A DNA stretch of 64,000 nt from Chryseobacterium culicis (GTDB taxonomy: Bacteria; Bacteroidota; Bacteroidia; Flavobacteriales; Weeksellaceae). Within the stretch, counting starts at the first letter, position 1; each line of letters begins with the position of its first letter. The stretch covers positions 124,001 to 188,000 of the forward strand of contig NZ_FNWQ01000005.1 of the NCBI RefSeq assembly GCF_900108365.1, given 5' to 3'. The notes under the pieces are model-generated. The model saw only the letters and a list, made by a program, of their open reading frames with translations, ran no database searches and had not been told where the DNA came from. Positions 16,814 to 24,434 of this stretch are shown here, one piece after another. The position numbers were made by a program, and so were the translations under genes.

Positions 16814-16856
16814 ACGGAAAACCGTAATGAGATAACATTCATTTTATTTAGTTTCG
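16814..16856 (+). promoter_or_regulatory. ACGGAAAACCGT palindrome plus -7-like box, copy 2
   Basis: Palindrome at 16814-16825, then 23 nt, then TAGTTTCG (16849-16856; one mismatch to TAnnTTTG). The same 23-nt spacing is found at 22091-22133. The next gene to the right starts at 16927. Confidence 0.5.
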
Positions 16857-16872
16857 CAAATAATTAATAATA

Positions 16873-16906
16873 CGACGTGATTTGTCGTTACAAAAAACTA
16901 TTTTCG
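16873..16906 (+). promoter_or_regulatory. CG-dyad promoter, copy 1
   Basis: Dyad CGACGTGATTTGTCG (16873-16887), an 11-nt gap, then TATTTTCG (16899-16906, one mismatch to TAnnTTTG), and the ATG at 16927 about 20 nt further on. The same layout occurs at four other places in this window, all on the minus strand. Confidence 0.55.
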
Positions 16907-16926
16907 TGAAAACTAAAAAAAATACC

Positions 16927-18042
16927 ATGGGCATGAGTAAAAACATGAACGGATATATAAAAATATGCAACAATAAGTACCTTAATTATACATGCTTAAT
17001 ACTTATTGTCACCAGTGTATTAATAATTATTTACAGCCTTAATACTACTAATGGAGCTGAGTATAGTCGGACTTTGTCGTCTCTTATATTATTGCAGTTT
17101 TTATCATTCTTTGCAGGTAGTTTTCTTGGATTTTTATTTGGATTTCCATCACATAATAACAACCAATTTTTAGAAAAATATCAGCGAAATTCATCTCTTA
17201 AGGAAATTACAAGCTGGCTAACTAAAATAATTGTCGGAATTACATTGATAGAATTCAAAGATATATTTCATTACCTGAAGTATATTATTTATCACTTATC
17301 AAACTCCCTAAGTAACGATGACAGTCATACAGTTATTATTGCGGCTATAATAGGAACGTATTTCATTCTAGGTTTTATAGTGTTTTTTATATTGTCTGTA
17401 ACAACAATTTTTGAAGAGCTCGTTGTTAATGATAAAAATATTGAAGCAATACTTACATCTGAAGCAATGAATCCTAATGAAGTTTATATAGATAACGCTG
17501 ATAGTGTGAACAGTCATTTAAACTCAGATTTCTCTAAAATGAAGCCACAAGAAAAACAAGAGATCTTAAAGTATGTAGCAAAAAATGGAGTTGACAAAAT
17601 GGAACCATTAATGACTAAAAGACTTGCCAAATTTCTATACGCCATGGAAGAGTATGAATTAGCTGCCAAAGCTTATGAAAACGCATATATTAAAGATAAT
17701 AATGAAAAAATAAGTCTACTTAATGCGTGTTATATAAAAAGTAAGCTATTAAAAGACTTTGATAATTCTAATAAAAAATTACGTGATCTAATTAATGTTG
17801 ACCCTAGTTTTGCGCCTGCGTATTATAACTTGGCATGTAATTATAATAGAGAATATTTAGAATTCAAAGACGCAATAAAAACGGACTACATCAAAACATT
17901 AAAAAGCAAGGCTGAAGACAATCTAACGAAAGCATTTAAATTAGACAAAGGTCTTTATAGTGAGGCAAAAAAGGATGAAGCGTTAGCTGGCATAGATATT
18001 GAAGTTATTTTTGCAAAATCTAAAGATCAAAATAACAGTTAG
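16927..18042 (+). CDS. Membrane protein with GFLFGFP module and TPR tail
   Basis: 371 residues from ATG 16927; an upstream TTG at 16882 is rejected because it falls inside the dyad promoter. Order: two membrane helices (about 13-34 and 45-68) whose second ends in SFLGFLFGFPS; an amphipathic EITSWLTKIIVGITLIEF segment; a fourth hydrophobic helix (about 145-170); then a soluble TPR-like domain (from about 225: RLAKFLYAMEEYELAAKAYE, FAPAYYNLACNYN). The pair GFLFG(F/I)P and W-L-T-K-I-(I/L)-V-G occurs in a membrane module found in many uncharacterised bacterial proteins, some linked to pYEATS domains and conflict-type systems. Function unknown; AT-rich, accessory. Confidence 0.6.
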   Translation: MGMSKNMNGYIKICNNKYLNYTCLILIVTSVLIIIYSLNTTNGAEYSRTLSSLILLQFLSFFAGSFLGFLFGFPSHNNNQFLEKYQRNSSLKEITSWLTKIIVGITLIEFKDIFHYLKYIIYHLSNSLSNDDSHTVIIAAIIGTYFILGFIVFFILSVTTIFEELVVNDKNIEAILTSEAMNPNEVYIDNADSVNSHLNSDFSKMKPQEKQEILKYVAKNGVDKMEPLMTKRLAKFLYAMEEYELAAKAYENAYIKDNNEKISLLNACYIKSKLLKDFDNSNKKLRDLINVDPSFAPAYYNLACNYNREYLEFKDAIKTDYIKTLKSKAEDNLTKAFKLDKGLYSEAKKDEALAGIDIEVIFAKSKDQNNS

Positions 18043-18351
18043 ATATAGATAATGTATATATTTAATATGTAAATATTGCGTATTAAATATATTTAACTAA
18101 TTTTACACTCGATAATGAGCCACAATTTCCAAAAACATACCATATGAAACTTCAAGATTTAATTAACATTTAAATTTTAAATGACGAGTAAAATCTAAAT
18201 GATGAACCAATTTTGCTCATCATTGTTAACAACCTACTGACGTAATGAATTACGCAAAAGTTTGACCAAACAACGATCCCCACCTAACAGTGGGGAATTT
18301 TTATTTATTATCATTTACAAGTCAGCTATGATTATTATCATTTATTTTTAA
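18043..18351. other. Intergenic region after the membrane/TPR gene
   Basis: About 310 bp of AT-rich sequence. I see no gene on either strand. It contains the palindrome CGTAATGAATTACG around 18240-18254 and a terminator at 18277-18296. Confidence 0.4.
18277..18296 (+). terminator. Terminator hairpin
   Basis: TCCCCAC / GTGGGGA with a 6-nt loop, followed by ATTTTTATTT. It probably ends the transcript of the membrane/TPR gene. Confidence 0.75.
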
Positions 18352-18382
18352 TTGTTCTAAATAGCTGTAATTATTAAGTTTG
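18352..18382 (+). promoter_or_regulatory. Promoter of the lipoprotein gene
   Basis: TTG at 18352-18354, a 20-nt spacer, TAAGTTTG at 18375-18382: a full match to the Bacteroidota TTG/TAnnTTTG consensus. The start codon is 23 nt downstream at 18406. Confidence 0.75.
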
Positions 18383-18405
18383 CAATAATTAAAATAACTA
18401 ATAAC

Positions 18406-18957
18406 ATGAAAATTAAAATTCCCTTTAAGGCTATTGCCTGCTCAATAGCTATTCTATCAATTTTTCATTCTTGTGAGCAAGATACTACTGAAAATACACA
18501 AGAAACTTCTGCAAAATTAAAAAAGGCTGAGCGTAAAGTTGAAACTGCAATTGTTAATGGTAAATCCGTATTAAAAATTACTTTTGGAAATGAGGTAAAG
18601 TATATGGATAGCTATTTAATTAAAGAAACCAATACTTTACTTTCAAGTTCCAATAATACACTTGTAGTAAAGAAATTAAACGACAACAACCGTAATACAT
18701 CTAAAAGCGTTCATGAAGTTGTAATTGATAATGATAATTACTTGGGTGATGGGTATATGATATATGCTTGTAAGGGAGACGTTCACAGTATAGAAGTTGT
18801 TGAAATGGAGGGTAAATTATGGATTCAATCAGGAGGGGTTTCATCTACAGCAGGAACTATAGCCTTAGATGGTCTTAGTGCCCCTGATATGGCATACTTC
18901 CAATGCCTGATGGATCATGATTTAAACGGTGTTATAACAGTTCGTTTCAAGGACTAA
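18406..18957 (+). CDS. Lipoprotein, hypothetical
   Basis: 183 residues. The N-terminus (MKIKIPFKAIACSIAILSIF) is a lipoprotein signal with a lipobox ending in HSC, Cys about residue 23, followed by an acidic tether (EQDTTENTQE). The rest is a single small domain with YLGDGYMIYACKGDVHSIEV and GLSAPDMAYFQCLMDHDLNG, rich in acidic residues. It has its own promoter and terminator, so it is a stand-alone gene. I do not recognise the family. Confidence 0.65.
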   Translation: MKIKIPFKAIACSIAILSIFHSCEQDTTENTQETSAKLKKAERKVETAIVNGKSVLKITFGNEVKYMDSYLIKETNTLLSSSNNTLVVKKLNDNNRNTSKSVHEVVIDNDNYLGDGYMIYACKGDVHSIEVVEMEGKLWIQSGGVSSTAGTIALDGLSAPDMAYFQCLMDHDLNGVITVRFKD

Positions 18958-18970
18958 AGTTGTATAAATA

Positions 18971-19000
18971 AAATTCCCTCAGGTCTATCTGAGGGAATTT
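18971..19000. terminator. Terminator between lipoprotein and relic
   Basis: Twelve-bp stem AAATTCCCTCAG / CTGAGGGAATTT with a 6-nt loop. A/T runs on both sides make it usable from both strands. Confidence 0.85.
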
Positions 19001-19027
19001 AAAAAAATGATCTTGTAATACTTCAGC

Positions 19028-19241
19028 TTATTTTGCCAGTAAAAGAATCCTTTCAAACTCTTTCGCGTAATTTGCGATCAGATCCATTCTATCGGTGCCG
19101 TTAATGCATCTTCTGGCATTTTTATAGTCCTTTTTAGAATTATTCATGTAATCTGAAATCTTTTTCCCAGTAAAGACACCGGTTTTAAAACCATCAACTA
19201 AAATATACCTCTATTTCGTTTAAATAATTCTGAAGGTCCAT
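19028..19241 (-). pseudogene. Relic of a cell-wall-hydrolase-like gene
   Basis: Two frames on the minus strand. From ATG (complement 19239-19241) 15 codons read MDLQNYLNEIEVYFS and stop. In another frame, 19028-19210 encodes VDGFKTGVFTGKKISDYMNN, then NARRCINGTDRMDLIANYAK, and a normal stop. The second block resembles the C-terminal end of phage-type chitinase/muramidase-like proteins (G-x-(F/W)-T-G-K-K-L-x-D-Y...A-R-R-x-I-N-G-x-D-x-A-x-L-I-A). The middle of the gene, with any catalytic residues, is gone, while a recognisable promoter (19278-19311) remains. I read it as a gene with a large out-of-frame internal deletion. Confidence 0.5.
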
Positions 19242-19277
19242 TTGTATTTCATTTTTTGTTTGTGATTTTTCTTGACA

Positions 19278-19311
19278 CAAAGATCTACCGTGAAAGCGAC
19301 AAAACTCGACG
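19278..19311 (-). promoter_or_regulatory. CG-dyad promoter, copy 2
   Basis: On the minus strand CGTCGAGTTTTGTCG (19311-19297), an 11-nt gap, then GATCTTTG (19285-19278; it lacks TA but keeps the TTTG). It precedes the relic ATG at 19241 by 36 nt. Confidence 0.5.
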
Positions 19312-19493
19312 TATTAAATTAATAATCATATTTCTAACAAAAACAATTAATACCTATCAGCCTTCAGTTTTACCCTTCATCTTTTCTTAGGTATTTCTAC
19401 TAAATCCTACAATTGGTTATTTATACTCTACCCTATTATTTCTGTTCTTCGTTACTTTGAGGTACAAATTAACCATCTAAAATCCAAATCGAT

Positions 19494-19910
19494 ATGACAT
19501 CAACAAGTGTAAATGCAAATTCTTCAGGTCAGTTAGTACTTGGAAACGGAGCACAGTTCTGGGTGTATCTTTCCCCACAAAATGATACCACAAAAATGAT
19601 TTCTACATGGCGTGTAACTTTCTCACAGGGAAACTGGAGTGACTTTATCTCAAGTGAGAATCCTACCAAGCAAATTCAGACTCCTAATCTTTCAGGGATT
19701 TTTGAAATTAAAGTAGAATTACTAAGCGGATCTACCGGTACATGGCGCCAGATTCCGCCACAGCAGGGAAGTCATAATGAAATAGGCTGCAACTCCAATT
19801 GTGCTTCTATGGTAGGCATCGTTGCAGACAGCACCAATCCTCCAGTAGGCGCCATCAATGCTCATTTCTGGACCACATGGGATGCTATGTGCGGAGTAAG
19901 ACAGAACTAA
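19494..19910 (+). CDS. Small secreted or cytosolic protein, hypothetical
   Basis: 138 residues with no signal peptide. The composition is Ser/Thr/Asn/Gln-rich and beta-like (GNGAQFWVYLSPQNDTTK, MISTWRVTFSQGNWSDFI), with two close cysteines (GCNSNCASM) and a Trp-rich end (NAHFWTTWDAMC). The pattern suggests a small beta-sandwich, perhaps carbohydrate- or ligand-binding, but no family is recognised. It is not in an obvious operon. The 175 bp upstream (19318-19493) show no clear -7 box. Confidence 0.5.
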   Translation: MTSTSVNANSSGQLVLGNGAQFWVYLSPQNDTTKMISTWRVTFSQGNWSDFISSENPTKQIQTPNLSGIFEIKVELLSGSTGTWRQIPPQQGSHNEIGCNSNCASMVGIVADSTNPPVGAINAHFWTTWDAMCGVRQN

Positions 19911-20299
19911 ATGTAAATAACAGTCCATACAATTTGATTGCCACAGTATTTTATATATTGTGGCAATTAATTATTGCACCTATACGCCAGAAAATCAATC
20001 TGTTTTATAATTAACTTAAAAATACGTATCCGCTTTTCCACAAGTTATTAATAAGTTATCCACATTTTATTAACAATTGCCCTTCAATCCAAAAGGCTTT
20101 ATTCCTAAATCTATCCTAAATCAGGTTTTTATTTTGTCTTGTTTTTAAACAGTATTAAAAGATTTTGAATAAACAATTTATGAACAAAGCCTATAATTTT
20201 GCCATCAATAAGTATTCTATCTGCGTCTCAACAATATTCATATTCATTTCATGGTTTCGCAGTCATTTAACATTAAAACAGTTATCCACACTATTGAGC

Positions 20300-21088
20300 A
20301 TGAAGAAATTTTTTGCAGTATTATTTTTATTGGGATGTATGGGAGCCACCATGCAGGCACAGATCAGTCCGCCTGGATTAGGTGATGCAAATAATGCATT
20401 TTGGGGGGCTTTCGGAGTGAAGCGACAATTGGATTCTTTAGGTAAGAAACAAGCGTTGAGTTACATTGCAATAGGTAGAAAAAGCAGCCCGGATAATCAT
20501 AATTTGTTTTCAAAACAGGCGATCATTGTATTGAATCATGAAGTATACCATTCCTTTGCCCCGCATCAGCAGTATAGCTATGCATTAAGCTATCGCCGGC
20601 AGCCAAAGTATGAAAATACAGCTCCTTACGATAAGGAAAATACAGAACAGGAATTCAGGATTTACGGTAGATATGCCTATACTTTTGAACTTGGAAAAAA
20701 CTGGAAACTGAAAAATACAATACGGCAGGAATTCAGAAAGTTTTTCGATGCAGATTTTCATAAAGCGGAAGAAGATTTTCAGTTGAGAACCCGAATTAAG
20801 AGCCAACTCACGTATAATTTATCTCCTAAAAACAATCAGAAGCTGGCATTGAGCGCAGAAGCTTTGTTTTCTATAAGTCATCTCAATGAGCCGGATTCTG
20901 AATGGGGATCATTCGGGTACAGAGAAATGCGTATTGCGGCTTACTATATGTTCTCCATTCCGAATTCTCCTTTTACCGTGGATATAGGATATATGGATGA
21001 TCTCATCAGAGACAGCAGAAGTATTCATCACGGCGGTGTTCATTATCTGGCAGCGGATCTGATCTGGAATATTCCTTACAAAAAATGA
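20300..21088 (+). CDS. DUF2490 family outer-membrane-type protein
   Basis: 262 residues from ATG 20300; an upstream TTG at 20165 is rejected because a clear signal peptide (MKKFFAVLFLLGCMGATMQA) starts at 20300. The mature protein has alternating beta-barrel-like strands with aromatic ends (QQYSYALSYRRQPKYEN, FRIYGRYAYTFELGKNWKLK, NTIRQEFRKFF, RTRIKSQLTYNLSPKNNQKL, LSAEALFSI) and ends in an aromatic-rich strand, as in DUF2490 proteins. Function unknown. 19911-20299 contains no gene that I can support. Confidence 0.75.
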   Translation: MKKFFAVLFLLGCMGATMQAQISPPGLGDANNAFWGAFGVKRQLDSLGKKQALSYIAIGRKSSPDNHNLFSKQAIIVLNHEVYHSFAPHQQYSYALSYRRQPKYENTAPYDKENTEQEFRIYGRYAYTFELGKNWKLKNTIRQEFRKFFDADFHKAEEDFQLRTRIKSQLTYNLSPKNNQKLALSAEALFSISHLNEPDSEWGSFGYREMRIAAYYMFSIPNSPFTVDIGYMDDLIRDSRSIHHGGVHYLAADLIWNIPYKK

Positions 21089-21118
21089 CAGACAATATTT
21101 GTTTGTTACTATAATACA

Positions 21119-21146
21119 AAATCCCGGTCATCACTGACCGGGATTT
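21119..21146. terminator. Terminator of the DUF2490 gene
   Basis: Twelve-bp perfect stem AAATCCCGGTCA / TGACCGGGATTT with loop TCAC. The first 813-bp repeat begins at its right foot. Confidence 0.85.
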
Positions 21147-21206
21147 CTGTTTGAAAAACATAAGTTTTCCGCAATATAATTAAGTATGAATGTTTGGTGT
21201 AAAATT

Positions 21207-21902
21207 TTAGTTGCACAGGGTCAGAAACTGCCGGCTCAACTGTACATTGAACTTTGCTTCTGCTCTGGAACGTGCATAAATAGTCTGTCTGAAAGCATGA
21301 ACCGTTTTCAGTTTCTGATCTATGAACTCCGCAATCTGAACTACAGAAAAAAGAAAATCTCTGTACACAGCCATATTAACGGTCTGCCCATAGTAAGGGA
21401 GATACGCCTTTAAAAAAGGAATTGCTTTCTGATGGCGGTTGTAGCTGATGCAGTACCCTACTCCTTCCATGGAGGTTACAATGCTATAGTTATTAATATA
21501 ATCCTGGATATTTTTTCTTCCATCCAGAGCATGAGCATTTTTGGAGCAGTATTTATTGATCTTATCCAGAATATGCTGGGCATATTCCATCATCGAAATA
21601 TTTTTGAATTCAAAAACCTGATTCATTCCATTGGATGGTGATGTTCCGTTTTCACAGTCTATACAGAAAGAAATCCCGATTTTGTCGTGATAAGGAAAAA
21701 AGCAGTCTTTCACCTCAATGGAGGCATCCGGCTTCAGCCTATCGTCTGTAAAGTTGTAATAAACATATGGGCTGTAAAGATCAGCAAGAGCTTTCAGATA
21801 ATCTGTTTCGCTGGTATTATGATATTCTTCAAACCATTTTTCAAGGTTATCGTAATAATTACTTTCAAAGTCGTTAAAGTTTAAGTAAAATGGTAATTCC
21901 AT
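21207..21902 (-). CDS. Uncharacterised protein, left copy of a duplicated gene
   Basis: 231 residues from the ATG at the complement of 21900-21902. A TTG eight codons upstream overlaps the -7 box and cannot be the start. The product begins MELPFYLNFNDFESNYYDNL, is soluble and aromatic-rich, has CFFPYHDKIGISFCIDCENG with close cysteines, and ends with a basic helix (IYARSRAEAKFNVQLSRQF). No family is recognised. It differs from the copy at 23718-24413 by one residue (CENGT versus CENGK). Its promoter carries the CG dyad. Confidence 0.7.
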   Translation of the reverse strand: MELPFYLNFNDFESNYYDNLEKWFEEYHNTSETDYLKALADLYSPYVYYNFTDDRLKPDASIEVKDCFFPYHDKIGISFCIDCENGTSPSNGMNQVFEFKNISMMEYAQHILDKINKYCSKNAHALDGRKNIQDYINNYSIVTSMEGVGYCISYNRHQKAIPFLKAYLPYYGQTVNMAVYRDFLFSVVQIAEFIDQKLKTVHAFRQTIYARSRAEAKFNVQLSRQFLTLCN

Positions 21903-21923
21903 AGCTCTGTAATTTTGATATGA

Positions 21924-21957
21924 CAAAGCTATACCCGTAATGCGACAAAACTTGACG
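21924..21957 (-). promoter_or_regulatory. CG-dyad promoter, copy 3
   Basis: On the minus strand CGTCAAGTTTTGTCG (21957-21943), 11 nt, TAGCTTTG (21931-21924, a perfect TAnnTTTG). The ATG follows 22 nt further. Confidence 0.65.
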
Positions 21958-22090
21958 TATTAAAAAGCACTACAAATATGTTATACCTTTTTATTTTTAA
22001 AGAATCCCCAAAGAGAGCCTTACAAAAGACTTCATGTACGCTTAGTTTACAAATTATATAAATATACGGTGACGTTGTAATATGCACTAT

Positions 22091-22133
22091 ACGGAAAACC
22101 GTAATTTTATTTCGAAAATAAATTTTAGATTTG
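22091..22133 (+). promoter_or_regulatory. ACGGAAAACCGT palindrome plus -7 box, copy 3
   Basis: Palindrome 22091-22102, 23 nt, TAGATTTG at 22126-22133 (a perfect TAnnTTTG). It would start a transcript about 110 nt before the toxin-like gene at 22252. A 14-codon frame (22154-22198) lies in the leader. Confidence 0.55.
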
Positions 22134-22251
22134 CACATATTACAAAATCAATAATGTTATCATCTTTAAATAAAATTAAATATTTAAATTTTATATAACA
22201 AAATAACTACAATTCACTTTTAAGTTAATTTTTGTTGCCAGATTAAAAATA

Positions 22252-22776
22252 ATGAGTAATTTTGCCTTAGAAATATTTGACGATGAAGGTTCAAAGTGCG
22301 TATTTTATACTGTTGTGATTGATGGTGAGGAAATATCCGAGACCGAGAAATTCTTTGTAAAGTTTTTTAATATGCCTGAATTGAAAAGTTATGCTTCTGA
22401 ATTGGCAAGTTTTTTGACTAAAACTATAGGGGAGAAAAGAGGAGCAATAGATTCTTTTTTTAGGGACGAAAGAAAAGCGCATGCTTTACCTCCAAATCCT
22501 AATATAGAAATAGAAGAAATTAGTATATTAGATAACTTTCCATTAAGACTATATTGCCTTAGAATTTCACAATCCTGTGTAATATTATTTAATGGTGCTG
22601 AAAAAACTAGCCAAGCGGCTCAAGATGGAGCAACAAGTATGTCATTCCATGATGCAAATATCTATGCAGATAGAATTTTAAAAGCTTTTGCAGATAATGA
22701 TATTAAATTATGTGAGAAGAAACGAGAGATTCTAGATTATTACGAAAATACCAAAATAACAGAAATACTATTCTAA
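22252..22776 (+). CDS. HigB/RelE-like toxin of a putative TAC module
   Basis: 174 residues, no signal. The core pattern RGAIDSFFRDERKAHALPPN, FPLRLYCLRIS, SCVILFNGAEKTS and AQD, then a DANIYADRI helix, matches the layout of RelE/HigB-type mRNA interferase relatives in Bacteroidota (an L-R-L-Y-C-L-R strand, then V-I-L-x-N-G-x-x-K-T). At 174 residues it is longer than classical HigB (about 100), mainly through the N-terminal strand region. Its stop overlaps the ATG of the HTH gene by 1 nt (TAATG), the toxin-first order of higBA. Strongly AT-rich, unlike the housekeeping neighbours. Catalytic residues cannot be assigned by eye. Confidence 0.6.
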   Translation: MSNFALEIFDDEGSKCVFYTVVIDGEEISETEKFFVKFFNMPELKSYASELASFLTKTIGEKRGAIDSFFRDERKAHALPPNPNIEIEEISILDNFPLRLYCLRISQSCVILFNGAEKTSQAAQDGATSMSFHDANIYADRILKAFADNDIKLCEKKREILDYYENTKITEILF

Positions 22777-23171
22777 TGAGAAATAAGTTCTTAAAAGAAA
22801 TAATCGACCAAACTTCAAAGGACACAGAAATATTTATTGATAAATATTCTGATATAGTTTTAAGAATAAATCAAATTCTTAAAGAAAAGAATATTTCGCA
22901 GAAAGATCTTGCTACAAGCATGGGTAAGAGCCCTTCTGAGCTTAGTAAATGGTTAAGTGGAAATCACAATCTTACCCTAAGATCTATTGCAAAAATAGAG
23001 GCTGAATTAGGAGAGTCAATTATTGAAATTCCTTTAAAATGCTTTACAAGCAATTTCAAAGAGGAATGGGAACAAACGATTGTTTCTTTCGTTATTGAAA
23101 AGAAAATTAAAGCTGAGAAAAATACTAATAGAAAAAATTGGGATGAGTCAAGAAAAATCAAATTCGCATAA
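22776..23171 (+). CDS. XRE-type HigA-like antitoxin with C-terminal extension
   Basis: 131 residues. The helix-turn-helix spans about residues 27-80 (INQILKEKNISQKDLATSMG, SPSELSKWLSGNHNLTLRSI, AKIEAELGES). A tail of about 45 residues beyond the HTH (NFKEEWEQTIVSFVIEKKIK, then NWDESRKIKFA) is not needed for DNA binding. In toxin-antitoxin-chaperone systems such a tail is the chaperone addiction (ChAD) sequence that makes the antitoxin depend on a SecB-like partner. The SecB-like gene overlaps this tail. By analogy the protein should bind the operon promoter and neutralise the upstream toxin. Confidence 0.7.
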   Translation: MRNKFLKEIIDQTSKDTEIFIDKYSDIVLRINQILKEKNISQKDLATSMGKSPSELSKWLSGNHNLTLRSIAKIEAELGESIIEIPLKCFTSNFKEEWEQTIVSFVIEKKIKAEKNTNRKNWDESRKIKFA

Positions 23172-23610
23172 GTTTGATCCTCATAAATTACATTTGATAG
23201 AATTCTTTATAACAAATGAATCTATTATTCAACCAGAAACTTTTTCTAAAGAATCCATTACAGAATACGATTCAAAGATTGGAGTTGCTGTTGCATTTAA
23301 TATTGCAGATAAGCTAATAAGACTCGAATATGATATTGAGTTAAACACTAATTCTGAAAATGAAAAAGAAGCAAAGGCGATGTTTTCGGCAATATTTATT
23401 TATGAATATGAAGATTTTTCTAGAATTGTAAGGGTTGTGGATAAACAGATAAAAGCAAGCGCTCATTTAGGTAGTATTATTTTTTCAGTTTCCCATTCTA
23501 CAATGCGAGGTATATTGTTGATGAAATTATCAAATACAGTTTTAAGTGATTTTATTCTTCCCATTACAGATCCTGCAATGGAAAAATATATGGTTAAAAA
23601 AGAGAATTAA
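23143..23610 (+). CDS. SecB-like chaperone of a putative TAC module
   Basis: 155 residues from ATG 23143, overlapping the antitoxin gene by 29 nt; a longer frame from 23080 has no family character. The layout follows the SecB fold: strands IGVAVAFNIADKLIRLEYDI, an E-rich turn, AKAMFSAIFIYEYEDFSRIV, then helix-like HLGSIIFSVSHSTMRGILLM and the closing strand LSDFILPITDP, comparable to the SecB ending (F-P-Y-x-R...L-P). This identification is by pattern only. The order toxin-antitoxin-chaperone equals Rv1955-Rv1956-Rv1957 of Mycobacterium tuberculosis. A strong terminator closes the three-gene operon. Confidence 0.55.
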   Translation: MSQEKSNSHKFDPHKLHLIEFFITNESIIQPETFSKESITEYDSKIGVAVAFNIADKLIRLEYDIELNTNSENEKEAKAMFSAIFIYEYEDFSRIVRVVDKQIKASAHLGSIIFSVSHSTMRGILLMKLSNTVLSDFILPITDPAMEKYMVKKEN

Positions 23611-23625
23611 CATATTTTAATTAAA

Positions 23626-23657
23626 AAGAATCCGTCTCAGTTGTGAGACGGATTCTT
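23626..23657. terminator. Terminator of the TAC operon
   Basis: Fourteen-bp perfect stem AAGAATCCGTCTCA / TGAGACGGATTCTT with loop GTTG. The right 813-bp repeat begins at its foot, as the left one does at the previous terminator. Confidence 0.9.
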
Positions 23658-23717
23658 CTGTTTGAAAAACATAAGTTTTCCGCAATATAATTAAGTATGA
23701 ATGTTTGGTGTAAAATT

Positions 23718-24413
23718 TTAGTTGCACAACGTTAAAAATTGTCGGCTCAATTGTACATTGAACTTTGCTTCTGCTCTTGAGCGTGCATAAATAGTCTGTC
23801 TGAAAGCATGAACCGTTTTCAGTTTCTGATCTATGAACTCCGCAATCTGAACTACAGAAAAAAGAAAATCTCTGTACACAGCCATATTAACGGTCTGCCC
23901 ATAGTAAGGGAGATACGCCTTTAAAAAAGGAATTGCTTTCTGATGGCGGTTGTAGCTGATGCAGTACCCTACTCCTTCCATGGAGGTTACAATGCTATAG
24001 TTATTAATATAATCCTGGATATTTTTTCTTCCATCCAGAGCATGAGCATTTTTGGAGCAGTATTTATTGATCTTATCCAGAATATGCTGGGCATATTCCA
24101 TCATCGAAATATTTTTGAATTCAAAAACCTGATTCATTCCATTGGACGGGGATTTTCCGTTTTCACAATCTATACAGAAAGAAATCCCAATTTTGTCGTG
24201 ATAAGGAAAAAAGCAGTCTTTCACCTCAATGGAGGCATCCGGCTTCAGCCTATCGTCTGTAAAGTTATAATAAACATATGGGCTGTAAAGATCAGCAAGA
24301 GCTTTCAGATAATCTGTTTCGCTGGTATTATGATATTCTTCAAACCATTTTTCAAGGTTATCGTAATAATTACTTTCAAAGTCGTTAAAGTTTAAGTAAA
24401 ATGGTAATTCCAT
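23718..24413 (-). CDS. Uncharacterised protein, right copy of a duplicated gene
   Basis: 231 residues, identical to the 21207-21902 product except for one residue (Lys for Thr after CENG). The DNA differs more than the protein: most base changes, for example around 23726-23775, are silent or lie outside the gene, so the protein has been kept under selection since duplication. No known domain. It has the same dyad promoter upstream. Confidence 0.7.
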   Translation of the reverse strand: MELPFYLNFNDFESNYYDNLEKWFEEYHNTSETDYLKALADLYSPYVYYNFTDDRLKPDASIEVKDCFFPYHDKIGISFCIDCENGKSPSNGMNQVFEFKNISMMEYAQHILDKINKYCSKNAHALDGRKNIQDYINNYSIVTSMEGVGYCISYNRHQKAIPFLKAYLPYYGQTVNMAVYRDFLFSVVQIAEFIDQKLKTVHAFRQTIYARSRAEAKFNVQLSRQFLTLCN

Positions 24414-24434
24414 AGCTCTGTAATTTTGATATGA

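Larger units (their letters stand above)
21145..21957. repeat. 813-bp direct repeat, left copy
   Basis: This segment recurs at 23656-24468 with the same length and orientation and about twenty base differences, most of them in the 40 nt around the gene's 3' end and in one cluster near 21630-21660. It contains a whole gene (231 residues), its 3' flank and the dyad promoter. Identity stops exactly after the dyad half-site GACG. Confidence 0.9.

Noticed and set aside
21903..21926. Upstream TTG starts for the two duplicated genes (also 24414-24437)
   Set aside because: The TTG codons overlap the -7 box TAGCTTTG, so they cannot be in the message; the ATG eight codons later is used.
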